64,000 bases of DNA from NCBI GenBank assembly GCA_047967505.1, contig CM106540.1. One strand, 5' to 3'. The stretch is from Dipteris shenzhenensis (taxonomy: Eukaryota; Polypodiophyta; Polypodiopsida; Gleicheniales). Below are positions 11,800 to 22,608 of the stretch, piece by piece. The translations under genes were made by a program, and so were the position numbers. The notes under the pieces are model-generated. The model saw only the letters and a program-made list of their open reading frames with translations. It was not told where the DNA came from and did no database searches. The stretch's first letter is position 1. Every line of letters begins with the position of its first letter.

Positions 11800-12220
11800 G
11801 GGAGGTGGAGTCTTTCATCAACGTGTTCGCTTCGGGCCCATACTACATTTGCAAGGAAACAAGGCATGTTGCAAGAGAGTGCCCCAGGAAGGAAGATGAT
11901 ACGAAGCTGGCCAAAGGCCCTGTGGATGGGGAAGCAAGAGAGGTCACTAGATCCTAGCAGGTTAAGATTGGGGATCCTCCTCAGAGTCTCCAGTGAAAAA
12001 GTCGGTGGGAGTGGAGGAGAGCATTGGTGAGCATGTCAAGCAGTTGGCACCTTCAGAAGCTGTGCAGACGATGCAAGCGGCCCCTTCGTCAAAGACTACT
12101 CAGAGATTACCTCCTGTAAGCCTGGTCTTCCCTTGGAAGCTGGTTACCAAGAGAGGTAAGTCGGTTGAGGTCTGTTCTTCCCAAGGGGGTCCTCCGACTG
12201 ATAAGGGAAAGACGGGATAG
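11800..12220 (+). pseudogene. LINE ORF1-like or gag zinc-knuckle fragment
   Basis: The frame at 11800 reads VESFINVFASGPYYICKETRHVARECPRKED, a CCHC knuckle in which the first cysteine is tyrosine. After a frame change, 12100-12200 reads LVFPWKLVTKRGKS, which resembles the W..VT.RGK motif near the C-terminus of plant LINE ORF1 proteins. Both together favour a LINE ORF1 fragment over LTR gag, but this is a weak call. It lies between two minus-strand gypsy fragments and is in the opposite orientation. Confidence 0.45.
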
Positions 12221-12279
12221 CATATGTCAGCAAGGTGTCTAAGAAATTTGTAGTGCCATTTAATATGGTCTATAGTTGC

Positions 12280-12717
12280 TTAATGTTTTTGGGTGGTTTG
12301 GCATGTTGAATGGCTGACACTTTGTTTGGATCTATTTCCATTCCATCTTGTGAGATAATGTGCCCTAGGAGAATTCCTATACTTACAGCAAATGCACATT
12401 TGGCTGGTTTTAAGCTTGGACCAGCCATCAAAGCATAAACTCAAGTGTTGTAGATGTTCCACTTTTTTCCCAAATACTGAAAAATCATCAAGGAAGACTT
12501 TCGTAAAATATGTAAGATACTCTACAAATACCTCCTGGATGTACTTTTGAAAGGTTGGAGGAGCATTCTTTAGACGAAATGTCATGACATTAGAAGCAAA
12601 TACTCCCCATTCAGTGACAAATGCTATCTTGTCTTTATCCTCAGGTGCCATTCTTATCTAGTCGTAGCACTAAAACCATCAAGAAAACTATGGATTTCAT
12701 GACTTGCTATAGCATCT
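12280..12717 (-). pseudogene. Gypsy-1 reverse transcriptase, middle part
   Basis: Minus strand from 12717: SHEIHSFLDGFSATT (the F.DGFSG block), MAPEDKDKIAFVTEWGVFA, MTFRLKNAPPTFQK (mpFGLkNAPatFQr), VFLDDFSVFGKKVEHL (the YIDD box, here FLDD), then after a frameshift HIISQDGMEIDPNKVSAIQH. This is the RT palm of a plant Ty3-gypsy element. The N-terminal half of the same domain lies 5.7 kb away at 18419-18843, separated by an inserted LTR element. It ends near 12265 without RNase H or integrase, so the 3' part of Gypsy-1 is lost. Confidence 0.9.
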
Positions 12718-13520
12718 TGTTATAGGAATTGTATTTTTGATATTCTCTTGCTATGGAAATTATTTTATTTTAGTCAAGTGTGACTATGGCAAAGTATTCC
12801 ATAGGAGTGCACCGGACGTGGCGGGGGTCCTAGTGGATGCTTTGTGGGGTTTAGTTGGGGACGCCTAACTACCTATGTTTTTGCCAAGCTAGATGGTTAG
12901 TCAGTGTGGGTGATTCCATGTTAATACTAATGTCGCTAGTGTTACTAGTGTTATTGCAATTGGTCCCAAGGTGTGTATTTTGATGTCTGTATATCAAGCG
13001 TACAATTGTGTTGGGATTAGTTAATGTGATGATTCATCAATTGATTGTAACAACTAACAAAATTGGTGACTTGAGTAGAGATTATGAGTTGGATAACGAG
13101 GAATGGAGATGGTGAAGGTGATTTGGATTGATCGATGTAAATAATGGCTATCAAAGGCCATGGGCCATATTGTAAAGTAATGAATTTTAAGCCGTGGGCT
13201 AATTTATTTTATTAATTATGGATGAGGGCATATTAAGCCTTGTGATATTTTAAGCTTGTGGAGCTATGTTGAGCAATCCATCTAATTGTGGACAAGGGAT
13301 GCTTTTGGATGTACTATTATTGGCTCTTTGCTTTTTGGAATTACAATTATAAATACTCTAGATGGGAAGCAAGAACCACCATCTAGGGGGGATAGATTGG
13401 ACCCCATACAGTGTCACTCTCTCTTTCTCTTCTCTCTCCCACTTGTTTCCTAGTTCTTGGTTTTGATGGTTTTGGTAAATCTTGAATTTGTAAGCATATA
13501 TGATTTCAATTTTAGTAACA
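12718..13520 (+). repeat. 5' LTR of the 12718-18413 element
   Basis: About 803 bp, begins TGTTATAGGAATTG and ends TTTTAGTAACA. Its counterpart is at 15475-18413. A TATA box (TATAAATA) lies at about 13348-13355 and a CT-rich stretch at 13419-13440. The copies differ by scattered substitutions and small indels. Confidence 0.9.
13348..13355 (+). promoter_or_regulatory. LTR TATA box
   Basis: TATAAATA inside the 5' LTR about 170 bp before the LTR end, repeated at the equivalent place of the 3' LTR (about 18249). A plausible polymerase II core promoter of the element. Confidence 0.55.
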
Positions 13521-13529
13521 GTGGTATAG

Positions 13530-13540
13530 TGGTATTAGAG
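13530..13540 (+). other. Primer binding site (degenerate tRNA-iMet)
   Basis: TGGTATTAGAG, ten bases after the 5' LTR, differs by one base from the common plant primer site TGGTATCAGAG complementary to initiator tRNA-Met. Confidence 0.65.
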
Positions 13541-13559
13541 ATTGGCTACGCTCTAGCAT

Positions 13560-13910
13560 GACTGCCGGAGACAAGAGACATGATTTTCTCCAATCTGATA
13601 ACAGTCGTTCTCATAATGTTCTTTCTGATCGTTTCGACTACTTGATCGCTAGGTTTTGAGTTTTTATGCAAAAGTTATCAAAGATTCTTCAAAAATCAAC
13701 GGTACAATTGTGATTGATAAAAACTTCTTGTTCATAGGGTATGTGCCGGTTCTTTTGAGTGGTTGGATCAATATATTCCGACTTCAGGTAAGCAATTTAT
13801 GGTTGTTTCTTTTCACTGCGTGCTGTCAATGAATTGGTGGAAGCAGTCTTTGGATAGGAAGATGAATAGCCATGACCAGAGATCACTTAACCTTAGGGCA
13901 TGAGGACATT
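13560..13910 (+). pseudogene. gag-like remnant
   Basis: The frame near 13745-13870 reads SFEWLDQYIPTSGKQF, then SMNWWKQSLDRK. This resembles the F.W......F......K........A..WW core of gypsy Gag capsids. The opening is at 13560 (MTAGDKRHDF). Frameshifts and stops break it. The rest of the internal region, 13911-15462, shows no coding signal. Confidence 0.45.
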
Positions 13911-15462
13911 AAAGATTCATACTCTTATAGAATTAATGATATTTAAAGTAATAGTAGCATCATGTGATTTCAAGAATGGAAGTTGTATGAAAATCGCAAC
14001 CTGATTGTCGCTCTCCTAAGCAACAGACCATGGCTATTTGGAAGAAAGCAATAGGAGTAAATTATGAATCGAGAGCTGCAGATGAAACAAGGATAAATAG
14101 ATGCACGATATGCATGTTATTTCTTCAACGCATCTTTGGATACATCTTTTATCCTTCTTCTTTGCTTTACTTAATTGTTTTTTTTAAGTTGCATATGATG
14201 AGGTCACTATGAAAGAGAGGCTCTACAAGGAATCTCTTTTGAACCACAAAGTTATCAGACTGATGGTTGAACCGGAAGGAAAAGAAAGTTGATTGGGGCT
14301 CAACCAAGCAAGCAAAGATATGGAAGGACAAAGAAGATACGTATCTATTCCCATATTTTTTGTTTTTCTATATTTTCATTTTTCTTACTCTTATTGAAAT
14401 ACTCATATAGAGACAAGAAAGAATGGTATGGCGACGGAAGGGATCAATTGAATTTGAAGAATAGTGATACATCAAAATAAAATAGCATGAAAAAGAGAAT
14501 AAAATATCATAGCCTATATGGGATCTAGGATAATCTAGGTGAGCTAATAGTTTGTTATGATTATGTGAGCTAAGAGTTTGTTATGATTAAATAAGCATGA
14601 TTATGTTTATTAATAAGGATAAGAAGACGTATATCTTGTCGTATGTATGAAATAAGAAATACAATTACTTAGAGGGCTTGTATCCTCATAGCTTACTTAA
14701 GTAGATGCCAATCCTAGCTTAATTGTTGATAAAAAACTGTGCAATACATATGGTATGCTTCGATAAGTGTTCTACTAATGTGAACTGAGTTGAAGAAAAT
14801 TAAAGAGAAAAAAAGCATATGATATTTTTGCTAAGCAAAAGGGAAGGCATGATTGTTCGGTGGTGGCAAGCTTTTTGCTCTAGTAGTTTCTTTATGGAAT
14901 TGCTTTTATAGATAATGAAAAAATAGTTGGTATGTCAGATAATATCTTCTATGTAATTTTCTAGCAGTTGAAGAAAATACATATTAGATCATTACTAGCT
15001 GCCAACCTAAATCATAAACTTTGGCATGTGATTAAACAATGATGTACATATACCCTTCTGTTGATCACAGAATAGTATATGTCACTTATTGCTACTCACA
15101 TCAAAAGAAAAAAAGAATTACGCTTTGTATTTGTTATTATTTCTCAGTATCATACTGGTATGGGATGGTATAGATATTGAGAAATATGACAAATATAATG
15201 CTAGAACCTATACCAAAATAACATAAGCAATGAATGGATGTGGTATAGTTCTTTCTCTTGGTATAGGGTAAGAATAAAAATAATCTTTCATAAGTTTTGA
15301 ATTGGCTAAATTCATTATCTCTTGGTTAATGAGAGCTTAAGATCTCTTGAAGAAATTTTTTGACCATGATGATACTTGATGAATATCCAAGAGATTACTC
15401 TTCACATCTCTACTCGTTGACTCGAAAAGTCAAATACACAACTGAGGTCAATTTTGCAATCA
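13911..15462. other. Non-coding interior of the LTR element
   Basis: AT-rich, short frames only. No pol-type motif on either strand. Confidence 0.6.
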
Positions 15463-15789
15463 AAGCAAGAGAGATGTTATGGAATTGTATTTGCGATATT
15501 CTCTTGCTATGGAAATTATTTTATTTTAGTCAAGTGTGACTATGGCAAAGTATTCCATACGAGCTCACCAGACGAGGCGGGGGTCTTAGTGGATGCCTTG
15601 TGGGGTTTAGTTGGGGATGCCTAACTACCTATGTTTTTGCTAGGCTAGATGGTTAGTATTGTGGGTGATTCCATGTTAATACTAATGTCGCTAGTGTTAC
15701 TGGTGTTATTGCAATTGGTCCCAAGGTGTGTATTTTGATGTCTGTATATCAAGCGTGTACAACTGTGTTGGGATAAGTTGGTGTGATGA

Positions 15790-16126
15790 TGTTGAGATAT
15801 GATGCCATGTGCACATGAATTAGAGGCTAAGGTATGTGCTAAGGAATGTATTAAAGTAGCCACCCTAGGATGTGGACTACATGATGTGGAGAAGTGGATT
15901 GAGGATATCCACAAGGAGAGATGTGGATCAGAGGATCCCACATGTGTTGACTATTCAAAGGGTACTCGCTATATAAGAGGCCTATCATGTATTGTTGAGT
16001 ACACAATTTCAAGAGATATAGATTTGCTATCTCCCTCTCATGTCTTATTTAGTGTTCTTTGAGCCTCCATAGTTCTTATGCCCATCTAGTCACACTAGGT
16101 TTAGCATGATCTTTCATTCTTTGACA
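15790..16126 (+). repeat. 5' LTR of the nested element
   Basis: 337 bp, TG...CA ends. TATATAAG at about 15970 is a likely TATA box. An 87-codon open frame starting at 15799 (MMPCAHELEAKVC) covers most of the LTR and is open in the 3' copy too. Confidence 0.95.
15970..15977 (+). promoter_or_regulatory. LTR TATA box
   Basis: TATATAAG about 157 bp before the LTR end; conserved in the 3' LTR at about 17772. Suitable spacing for a transcription start within the LTR. Confidence 0.55.
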
Positions 16127-16138
16127 TGGTATCAGAGC
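16127..16138 (+). other. Primer binding site (tRNA-iMet)
   Basis: TGGTATCAGAGC, exact complement of the 3' end of plant initiator tRNA-Met, with no spacer after the LTR. Confidence 0.92.
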
Positions 16139-16559
16139 TTAGGTTTAGCTAAGCCTAGATTGAGATTGAGAGATCTACTCTATTGATTGAGAGAGACAAA
16201 GATAGGGACTTGAGAGACAACTTTGAGAGAGAGACTCCCTAGCACTTAGCATCTTCAACAATCAAAAGCTGCTATAAGCTAGCACTATAGGTAGAGCGCT
16301 CCAAATGGCAACTTCTTTTTGAGCTCCTTCTACTTAGCTTTTTGCATCGACAGCTGCTCCCACTAGTAGCACCAAGCAAAGCAACAGCTTCAACAAGGCA
16401 CCACAGCGAGCTCCATGACTCAAATCAGCAAGCCGATCTACAACACTCTACAGCACTAATGATGACTGCCATTGACAAAGAACCGGCTTCAACGATGACC
16501 CTCAGGCTCCACAACAATTGCCGCCATCAAGCAGGCTCCCAGCATATTCATGAGCTTCA

Positions 16560-16925
16560 ATGTCAACTCCAGCAACTATGACCTTCCAAGCCATCGGCCA
16601 TGATTTTGCTAACGATTTTGAGGATGATGTTCAAGGAGATGAAGTGGAGGTAGCCAGCATCAATCATGGTGTCCCAGGCATGGCAGGAATTGAGAAAGTA
16701 TTGATTCTCAATGTAGAGGAAGTGCTGAGCATAACGGATGGAGATTGCACCACAGCCACACTACCTCGAGGAACAACAGCGGCCAAGCCAGCATACTTTG
16801 GGCTTTTCTTTGTCAAGCAGGGTATGAAAGGGCTACGCGTTGGCAATATGATTGTCGATTTGTTCATGAACAAAGTTTGTGGACTTGGCTTTGAACCAAT
16901 GTGTGTTCAGGACCATAGCAGCTAA
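16560..16925 (+). CDS. Hypothetical 121-codon ORF inside the nested LTR element
   Basis: ATG-initiated, MSTPATMTFQ at the N-terminus, acidic segment FANDFEDDVQGDEVEV at about residues 17-32, then EKVLILNVEEVLSITDGD and a hydrophobic region near AYFGLFFVKQGMKGL. No zinc knuckle or catalytic motif. I do not recognise it as a retrotransposon protein. It may be a captured piece of a host gene, or chance. It is the longest frame of the element's interior and lies about 420 bp after the primer site. Confidence 0.3.
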   Translation: MSTPATMTFQAIGHDFANDFEDDVQGDEVEVASINHGVPGMAGIEKVLILNVEEVLSITDGDCTTATLPRGTTAAKPAYFGLFFVKQGMKGLRVGNMIVDLFMNKVCGLGFEPMCVQDHSS

Positions 16926-17582
16926 ACCGATTATGTAACTAGCTAGGATGGCCTTCTATAGACCAGAAGACGACTGAGGAGACTCGGGCCTCCAATCGAT
17001 GAGCCTTGCCTTGAACGAGCTGCTCCATGGAAATAGAAAATCCGACATCCTCCTTCGTGCCCCTGTGCCACATCATCAAGGCCCCCTCTTCTTCACAAAA
17101 GCTTCAACAAAGCATAACTTCCAATCTAGGAAGAATTTGCACACGCTTCAAAAAGGAAAAGTGATTACCTTTTTGAGCTCTACGCACCTATCAAGTCAAA
17201 ATCATTGTTAGCAATTAGACACTGCCATTGAAGCAAAACAAAGCTCATGGTAAGACCTTTGTAAATAAAAAAGCAACGCATGAATGCACAAGGCATGCCA
17301 AAAGCACAAGTGTATGAGATGACCATAGCACAGAGCATGGCATCCACACATAAAGCATCAAGGCACATGGAAGAACAAAGCATCATGCATCAAGCTACAT
17401 TGAGTAAAGATGCAAACGCCATCGACATCAAGCATTGAGAAGCAACAACCTTTCCACCTTCAGCCCATATGTTTGTAAATCAAACCTGACCACCTGAGAG
17501 TAGCCATGTAAGCACCCAGGGGAGGATTGGATCTTGTAACTCACATCTGACCACCTTGCAGTAGCCAAAGGATCATGGCACC

Positions 17583-17591
17583 AAGGGGAGG
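17583..17591 (+). other. Polypurine tract
   Basis: AAGGGGAGG immediately before the 3' LTR start (TGTTGAGA at 17592), the expected plus-strand primer for reverse transcription. Confidence 0.8.
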
Positions 17592-17928
17592 TGTTGAGAT
17601 ATGAAGCCATGTGCACATGAATTAGAGGCTAAGGTATGTGCTAAGGAATGTATTAAAGTAGCCACCCTAGGATGTGGACTACATGATATGGAGAAGTGGA
17701 TTGAGGATATCCACAAGGAGAGATGTGGATCAGAGGATCCCACATGTGTTGACTATTCAAAGGGCACTCGCTATATAAGAGGCCTATCATGTATTGTTGA
17801 GTACACAATTTCAAGAGACATAGATTTGATATCTCCCTCTTATGTCTTATTTAGTGTTCTTTGAGCCTCCATAGTTCTTATGCCCATCTAGTCACACTAG
17901 GTTTAGCATGATATTTCATTCTTTGACA
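17592..17928 (+). repeat. 3' LTR of the nested element
   Basis: 337 bp, about seven substitutions from 15790-16126 and no indels. Confidence 0.95.
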
Positions 17929-18418
17929 GATGATTCATCAATTGATTGTAACAACTAACACAATTGGTGACTTGAGTATAGATTATGAGTTGGATAACAA
18001 GGAATGGAGATGGTGAATGTGATTTGGATTGATCGAAGTATCTAATGGCTATCAAAGGCCATGGGCCATATTGTAAAGTAATGAATTTTAAGCCGTGGGC
18101 TAATTTATTTTATTAATTGTGGATGAGGGCATATTAAGCCTTGTGATATTTTAAGCTTGTGGAGCTAAGTTGAGCAATCCCTCTAATTTTGGACAAGGGA
18201 TGCTTTTGGATGTACTATTATTAGCTCTTTGCTTTTTGGAGTTATAATTATAAATACTCTAGATGGTGGGAAGCAAGAGCCACCATCTAGGGGGGGCAGA
18301 TTGGACCTATGTAGTGTCACTCTCTCTTTCTCTTCTCTCTCCCATTTGTTTAATGGTTCTTGGTTTCTATAGTTTTGGTAAATCTTGAATTTGTAAGCAT
18401 AATTTTTGTAACACATCT

Positions 18419-18843
18419 AGTAAGGAATCACAAAATGGTAGAGGAAATGGGTTAGTAATAGCGGTAGCATTGAGCTTTCTATAGTCCATACATATTCTAA
18501 GTTTTGCATTCTTTTTGGGCACCATGACAATAGGTGACAACCATGTAACATGGGTGGGAGTATATATAAAACCAACTCTTAACAACTTATCAATTTCCTT
18601 CTTGACTTGTTTTGCATAGTTGGGATTCATTATGTACCTTCCTTGTATCACTGGGACAACATCTTGCTTTAAGTTTATCTTGTGTTGACAGAACTTAGGG
18701 TCTTCTCCCTTCATATCAGTATAATGCCAAGAAAAGATGCCCTTATACTCTGTCAATAAGTCTTTAAATGCCATTTTGAAAGGTGGAGGGAGACCTGTAC
18801 TTACCAAAATTGTTTTGGGGTTGTGGGGGTCTCCAAGGTTCAT
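18419..18843 (-). pseudogene. Gypsy-1 reverse transcriptase, N-terminal part
   Basis: Minus strand from 18843: MNLGDPHNPKTILVSTGLPP, FKDLLTEYKGIFSWHYTDMKG, HKINLKQDVVPVIQGRY, IDKLLRVGFIYTP, WLSPIVMVPKKNAKLRICMD, YRKLNATAITNPFPLPFCDS. These are the classic opening blocks of a Ty3-gypsy RT, and this part is still open. It breaks at 18418, where another LTR element is inserted, and resumes at 12717 in the same frame. Upstream on the minus strand are the protease (19307-19732) and gag (19965 and above), the normal gag-PR-RT order. Confidence 0.93.
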
Positions 18844-19306
18844 CTCCTCTAAGTCATCCTGTCAATCTCTGGCACTCTTTTGCATATGGTCTTCAATTTG
18901 AGTTTCAGCTTCTAGGATGGCCTATGTAGCTGATTCTAATTGTCTTCATGTAGCATGTCACTGGGTGGACATGATTGTCACTTGTGATACTATGGTTGAT
19001 AGAATCTGCTTCCGACTATTTTCTGACCATGTTCTATTCTACCATGGTCGGATGTAGTTTAGGTGGTTTTTTTTGCTGATTTGAGCATGTACACATATCA
19101 ATGATTTTGATTATATCAATTTCAAATATGGGGAAAATTGTAGGATTTCTCCTGAGGAAAATTTTTTCCTCATCTTCCTCAAATTCAGCTATCATGTTGA
19201 TGCCCTCTGCTTGTAGTTGCTAAACTTGTTTTAGGAAGCTTCTCTTTGAAGAGAGATTGATTTTAAACTTCTTTTTGCCTTTCATGATCATAATTCTTTG
19301 AGATCC
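18844..19306 (-). pseudogene. Gypsy-1 protease-RT linker
   Basis: Lies between the protease and RT of the same element. Frames are broken; no motif of its own. Confidence 0.55.
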
Positions 19307-19732
19307 TCAGTCTTGTTTGACTCTGGTAGCTCTCAGCCATGGCCTTCCCAATAACATGGAATAGGCACAATCTCTTTCCTCCATTCTAAGTATGACAAAT
19401 GTAATTATGAAGGATAGTCCCATAATAGTAATTTCCTGTCCTCTCAATATTCCAAGAGGTTGTATCCTTCTTTGGTCAACCATCCCGACTTGAAATGGTG
19501 CTGGTGCAAGTTCATTGCAACAAAAATTTTTCAATAGATCCTCAAAGAGGATGTGTACTCCTGATCCTCCATCTACCAATACTTCTAGGATCCTTTGCCT
19601 TTTATAATCCACATGTGTGAGGGGGACTTGGTAATCCACATCTTCAATGCTAGATGTGTAAATGTCGGGTGTTTCCTCTTCATCATCACTCTGTGGGTGA
19701 TTTGTTGGTTGAGGAATGTCAGTCAAATGCAA
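19307..19732 (-). pseudogene. Gypsy-1 aspartic protease
   Basis: The 141-codon open stretch contains ILEVLVDGGSGVHILFE, the retropepsin active-site loop (D-G-G-S in place of D-S/T-G), followed by APFQVGMVDQRR, ILRGQEITIMGL and DCAYSMLLGRPWLR, the conserved second half of gypsy proteases. The N-terminal part is acidic (DDEEETPDIYTSSIEDVD). The active-site aspartate is kept. It would process the Gag-Pol polyprotein. Frame is open, but the flanking parts are broken. Confidence 0.88.
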
Positions 19733-19964
19733 ATTCTATCATAATTGATCCTTGAAAGCTAGAACAAGATTCAGAAGCTAATCCAACGTTATTTGAACTT
19801 TGGAATCCAATGCTCTTTAAAGAAGAGTGTGGGGTCTTCATGTTCATGTTTGGCCTTTTCCTATATCTGACTTCTATTCTTCAGTGTGGTGTCAGCAATT
19901 GGAACGGCTTGCTCCTCCTTGATTTCTGTCACCTTGACTCTGTCACCATTATTTTTCTGCTCTG

Positions 19965-20990
19965 CTAAGTTCGAGCTGGTTTCGGCCAGTAAATCATTTT
20001 TATCTTTTGGAATATATCTCCGGTTGGAAGAAGCTTGTACTGATGTGTGTGTGTCTGTAACCTTGTTAAGTTGGTGTATGTTGCCATGCTGAAGTTGATT
20101 GGCTGGAGTTTCATGTCGGACATTTTTTGTCGGAAGACTATCGGACTATGTTTCGAGGTCGAGCTGGGCCTTACACTTGCTTTGGAGCTATGATGTTCTT
20201 GCTTCTTTTGCTGCATTATTACCAAGTATTTGCTGTAGAGCTGTATTTCTGACCTGTGCTTCAGCATGGGCTTTGTAGCTTTAGATCTGGTCACTGCTAG
20301 TGCATGTATATTACCTTGACTTCTTTGATTTTGTTGATTATTATAATCCTCATTTATAGGATCCAAGTACACCATGTGAACACTAGGTGGTGGCTGCTGC
20401 TCTGTTGATTCTGGTGACCTAATGCATTATAATTGATGATGGGGATTCCTCTTTCTCCTCTGTGCTTGCACCAAAGCTCACATTGATGTCCTTGTCTGTG
20501 GCCTTCCATGCCATAGTATGTGCATGCTTGGTCCTGGTTTTGTCCTTGTTGATTTCCCCAATTCAGCTGATTGGATCTTCTTGGTACTGCATTGTTGAAT
20601 CTTTGTTGTCCTTGCCTGTTTACTGCAATTTGATTAGCTGCCATAGGTGGGACTTATTTGTTTGAATTTTGTACATGAGGAGGAACTCTCCCCCTATAAT
20701 TTGGATTATACCAGCATCTCTCTTTCTCACGATTATCCTTCCCACGAAATGCACAAGTAACTTGGGGCGGTGGTGGGGGTGTTTTTAAAGTTTCCAATTG
20801 CTCCTTAATCATTTTCTCTAGCTTAGAGAGCTTGTCTGTTTTCTTCTTGCCTTTTGATTTTTCTTTATTCTTGCTCTGCCTTTTCTTTTTCTTTGAGGTC
20901 TCTTCCTCTTCACTCTCATCATCTGATGTGTCATCTTTTGTAGCATCACTTTCCTCATCTTCTGCCTCAGTATCTATTTCTATTTTAGAA
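19965..20990 (-). pseudogene. Gypsy-1 gag, C-terminal half with zinc knuckle
   Basis: Minus strand from 20990: an acidic then lysine-rich linker (TEAEDEESDATKDDTSDDES, then KKKKRQSKNKEKSKGKKK), a proline run, then at about 20530 CTYYGMEGHRQGHQC, a zinc knuckle with the second cysteine lost. Downstream is a glutamine-rich tail (NQRSQGNIHALAVTRSKATK). This is the nucleocapsid side of Gag. The frame breaks at 20995 because Copia-1 is inserted, and it resumes in frame at 27333 on the far side. Confidence 0.82.
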
Positions 20991-20995
20991 TCTGT

Positions 20996-21169
20996 TGTGG
21001 GGGTTAAAGGTCACTGTGCCTTCACCCCAGTTATGCACAATACTCAAACACATATATAAATGAATGAAAAAGAAGATTAGGGTGGTTCTGCACCCACCAA
21101 ACTTGTGTAGGTCTTTGTCTCTCTCTCTCTCTCCTTCTTCCATTCTTGCTTCCGTTGAGAGCACTCTCA
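20996..21169 (+). repeat. Copia-1 5' LTR
   Basis: 174 bp, starts TGTGGGGGTTAAAGG, ends GAGAGCACTCTCA. Differs from the 3' LTR at two positions. Contains a (CT)n tract at about 21118-21135. Confidence 0.97.
21053..21060 (+). promoter_or_regulatory. Copia-1 LTR TATA box
   Basis: TATATAAA about 58 bp into the LTR, conserved in all four copia LTRs of the window. Confidence 0.65.
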
Positions 21170-21171
21170 AC

Positions 21172-21183
21172 TGGTATCAGAGC
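21172..21183 (+). other. Copia-1 primer binding site
   Basis: TGGTATCAGAGC, complementary to initiator tRNA-Met, two bases after the 5' LTR. Confidence 0.95.
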
Positions 21184-22608
21184 CCGGGTAATCTAGCTGA
21201 GCGTGCGTGAATGCTTGAAGCTCAGCAGCTCTGTGAGAGGAAGGAGAAGCTCTGTGGGAAGCTTTGTGGGTGACTTTACTTGCATCCGAGTGTGCAGAGA
21301 CCTTGGAGGAACATTTGGAAAAGTCACTTTGGCTTTGCGAAGTGGTTTTGAGAGCTTGTTAAGAGCTTTCAAAGAAAAAGTCGTTTTTTGAGCTTTTCCC
21401 TGTTCCGTTCGATGACAGAGACTCCATATTGACTTGTAGAGGCAACTATTGCTTGCTTTTGGTGTCGACATTACTTCAGGAGCTTGGAAACACCTTCATT
21501 CTTGAATCTGGGATCATTTTCATTGGATTTCTGACTCACTATGTCAGTTCCTGCGTTTTTTGCCCGGGTGTTGGAACTCAAGTTTGGAGCAACCATTTGC
21601 AGATCTGTCAGTTCCGGTGGACTCAGGAGGTCCTAAAACTTCTATGTTGCTCATCATTCGCACTCCGGTGGAGTTTACAAACAGCTCTGTTTCAAAAAAC
21701 GTTTTTCAGCCCGTGTGTTGGACCCAGTGATTGAGACCACGGTTTCCAAAACCGTCTGTCCCATTACGTTCCGGATGCCCAAAAACCCCTACCTATCAGT
21801 TCTTGCACGATTTGGTGGAGAATTTTCATAGTTATAGATCTCTGTGTATTCGATTTCGTCTCTCTGTTATGCATTTTTCATTCTAAGGTTTTGAAACCTT
21901 AGATTTATGCCACATGGCAGTGGATAAGTGTTGACTCCCATTTCTCACTCATTGGTTGGGATTTTGGAGTTCTGGCAGAAGAGAGATATTTGCAGATTTT
22001 CTTGCTGATTCCGATTATGCAATGGCGCCCATGTTTTGAGGCATCTCAGGTTCTATTTTCAGTAGCGCTCATTACCATGGGACTATGATTTCTTGAGCAT
22101 ACCTTATGCAGATCACTTTGGTTGCAGTTTGAGCAGTGTGCGCTCATTTGTGGTGTGCATTGGGTTGCAGTGGATGATTTATAGGCCATTTGGATGCATT
22201 GCGGTCCTTATTGGATGCGCTGATAGGCCCAAATTGCCTTGTGGGATGCTATTTTTATGGACGCTTTGCACATGGATGCTATTTTAAGCTGAGGGACAGC
22301 TTTGACACATTGCAGGTGATGCATTGATAGTGCTATGCTCTCTTGGATGAGATATTATTGATGCATATGCCAGTGGACGGTGTTTATGCTTGAGTCATTT
22401 GGCACTTATTGGCATTTTCTTTTGGGCCAGATTTGCTCATATGGATGCATAGTATATGCACATGAGTCAGATGCATCTTTTGATGCTTTGAGCTTTGAAT
22501 TTTGGTGATATTTCACTCTATTGTGGCATACACATTTGGGTGCACCTAGTATTTGGTGTGATTCTCTCTTGCAGGCACTAGCATTTGGGATTTTGTTTCA
22601 TTTGCATC
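21184..22608 (+). other. Copia-1 untranslated leader
   Basis: 1.4 kb between primer site and gag ATG, full of short upstream ATGs; nearly the same leader is present in Copia-2 (49182-50595). No protein motif. Confidence 0.75.

Larger units (their letters stand above)
15790..17928 (+). mobile_element. Small non-autonomous LTR retrotransposon (TRIM/LARD-like)
   Basis: A complete 2139-bp element: 337-bp LTRs beginning TGTTGAGATATGA and ending TTCTTTGACA, primer site TGGTATCAGAGC directly after the 5' LTR, purine tract AAGGGGAGG before the 3' LTR, and 5-bp target duplication GATGA (15785-15789, 17929-17933). The interior of 1465 bp has no gag, protease, RT or integrase motif, only a 121-codon frame of unknown nature. 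The LTRs differ at about seven positions (2%). It sits inside the 3' LTR of another retrotransposon, which sits inside a gypsy element. Confidence 0.95.
12718..18413 (+). mobile_element. LTR retrotransposon inserted in Gypsy-1 RT (non-autonomous or decayed)
   Basis: Boundaries are set by direct terminal repeats starting TGTTAT and ending GTAACA, and by a 5-bp target duplication CATCT at 12713-12717 and 18414-18418. The Gypsy-1 RT reading frame is restored exactly when this segment and one CATCT are left out. The LTRs are about 800 bp (12718-13520 and 15475-18413, the latter containing a nested element). A primer site follows the 5' LTR and a purine tract (AAGCAAGAGAGA, 15463-15474) precedes the 3' LTR. 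The internal region is only 1.95 kb, with a gag-like trace and no protease, RT or integrase, so it could not move without help from another element. Confidence 0.92.
15475..18413 (+). repeat. 3' LTR, interrupted by a nested element
   Basis: The LTR is in two parts, 15475-15789 and 17934-18413 (795 bp together), matching 12718-13520. The break falls between GTGTGATGA and TTCATCAATTG, where the 5' LTR has these joined as GTGATGATTCATC. The 5-bp GATGA is duplicated on both sides of the inserted element. Confidence 0.9.

Noticed and set aside
15799-16062. 87-codon ORF as an independent gene
   Set aside because: It lies entirely within an LTR and recurs in the second LTR at 17601-17864, so it is part of the element; noted as a curiosity instead.
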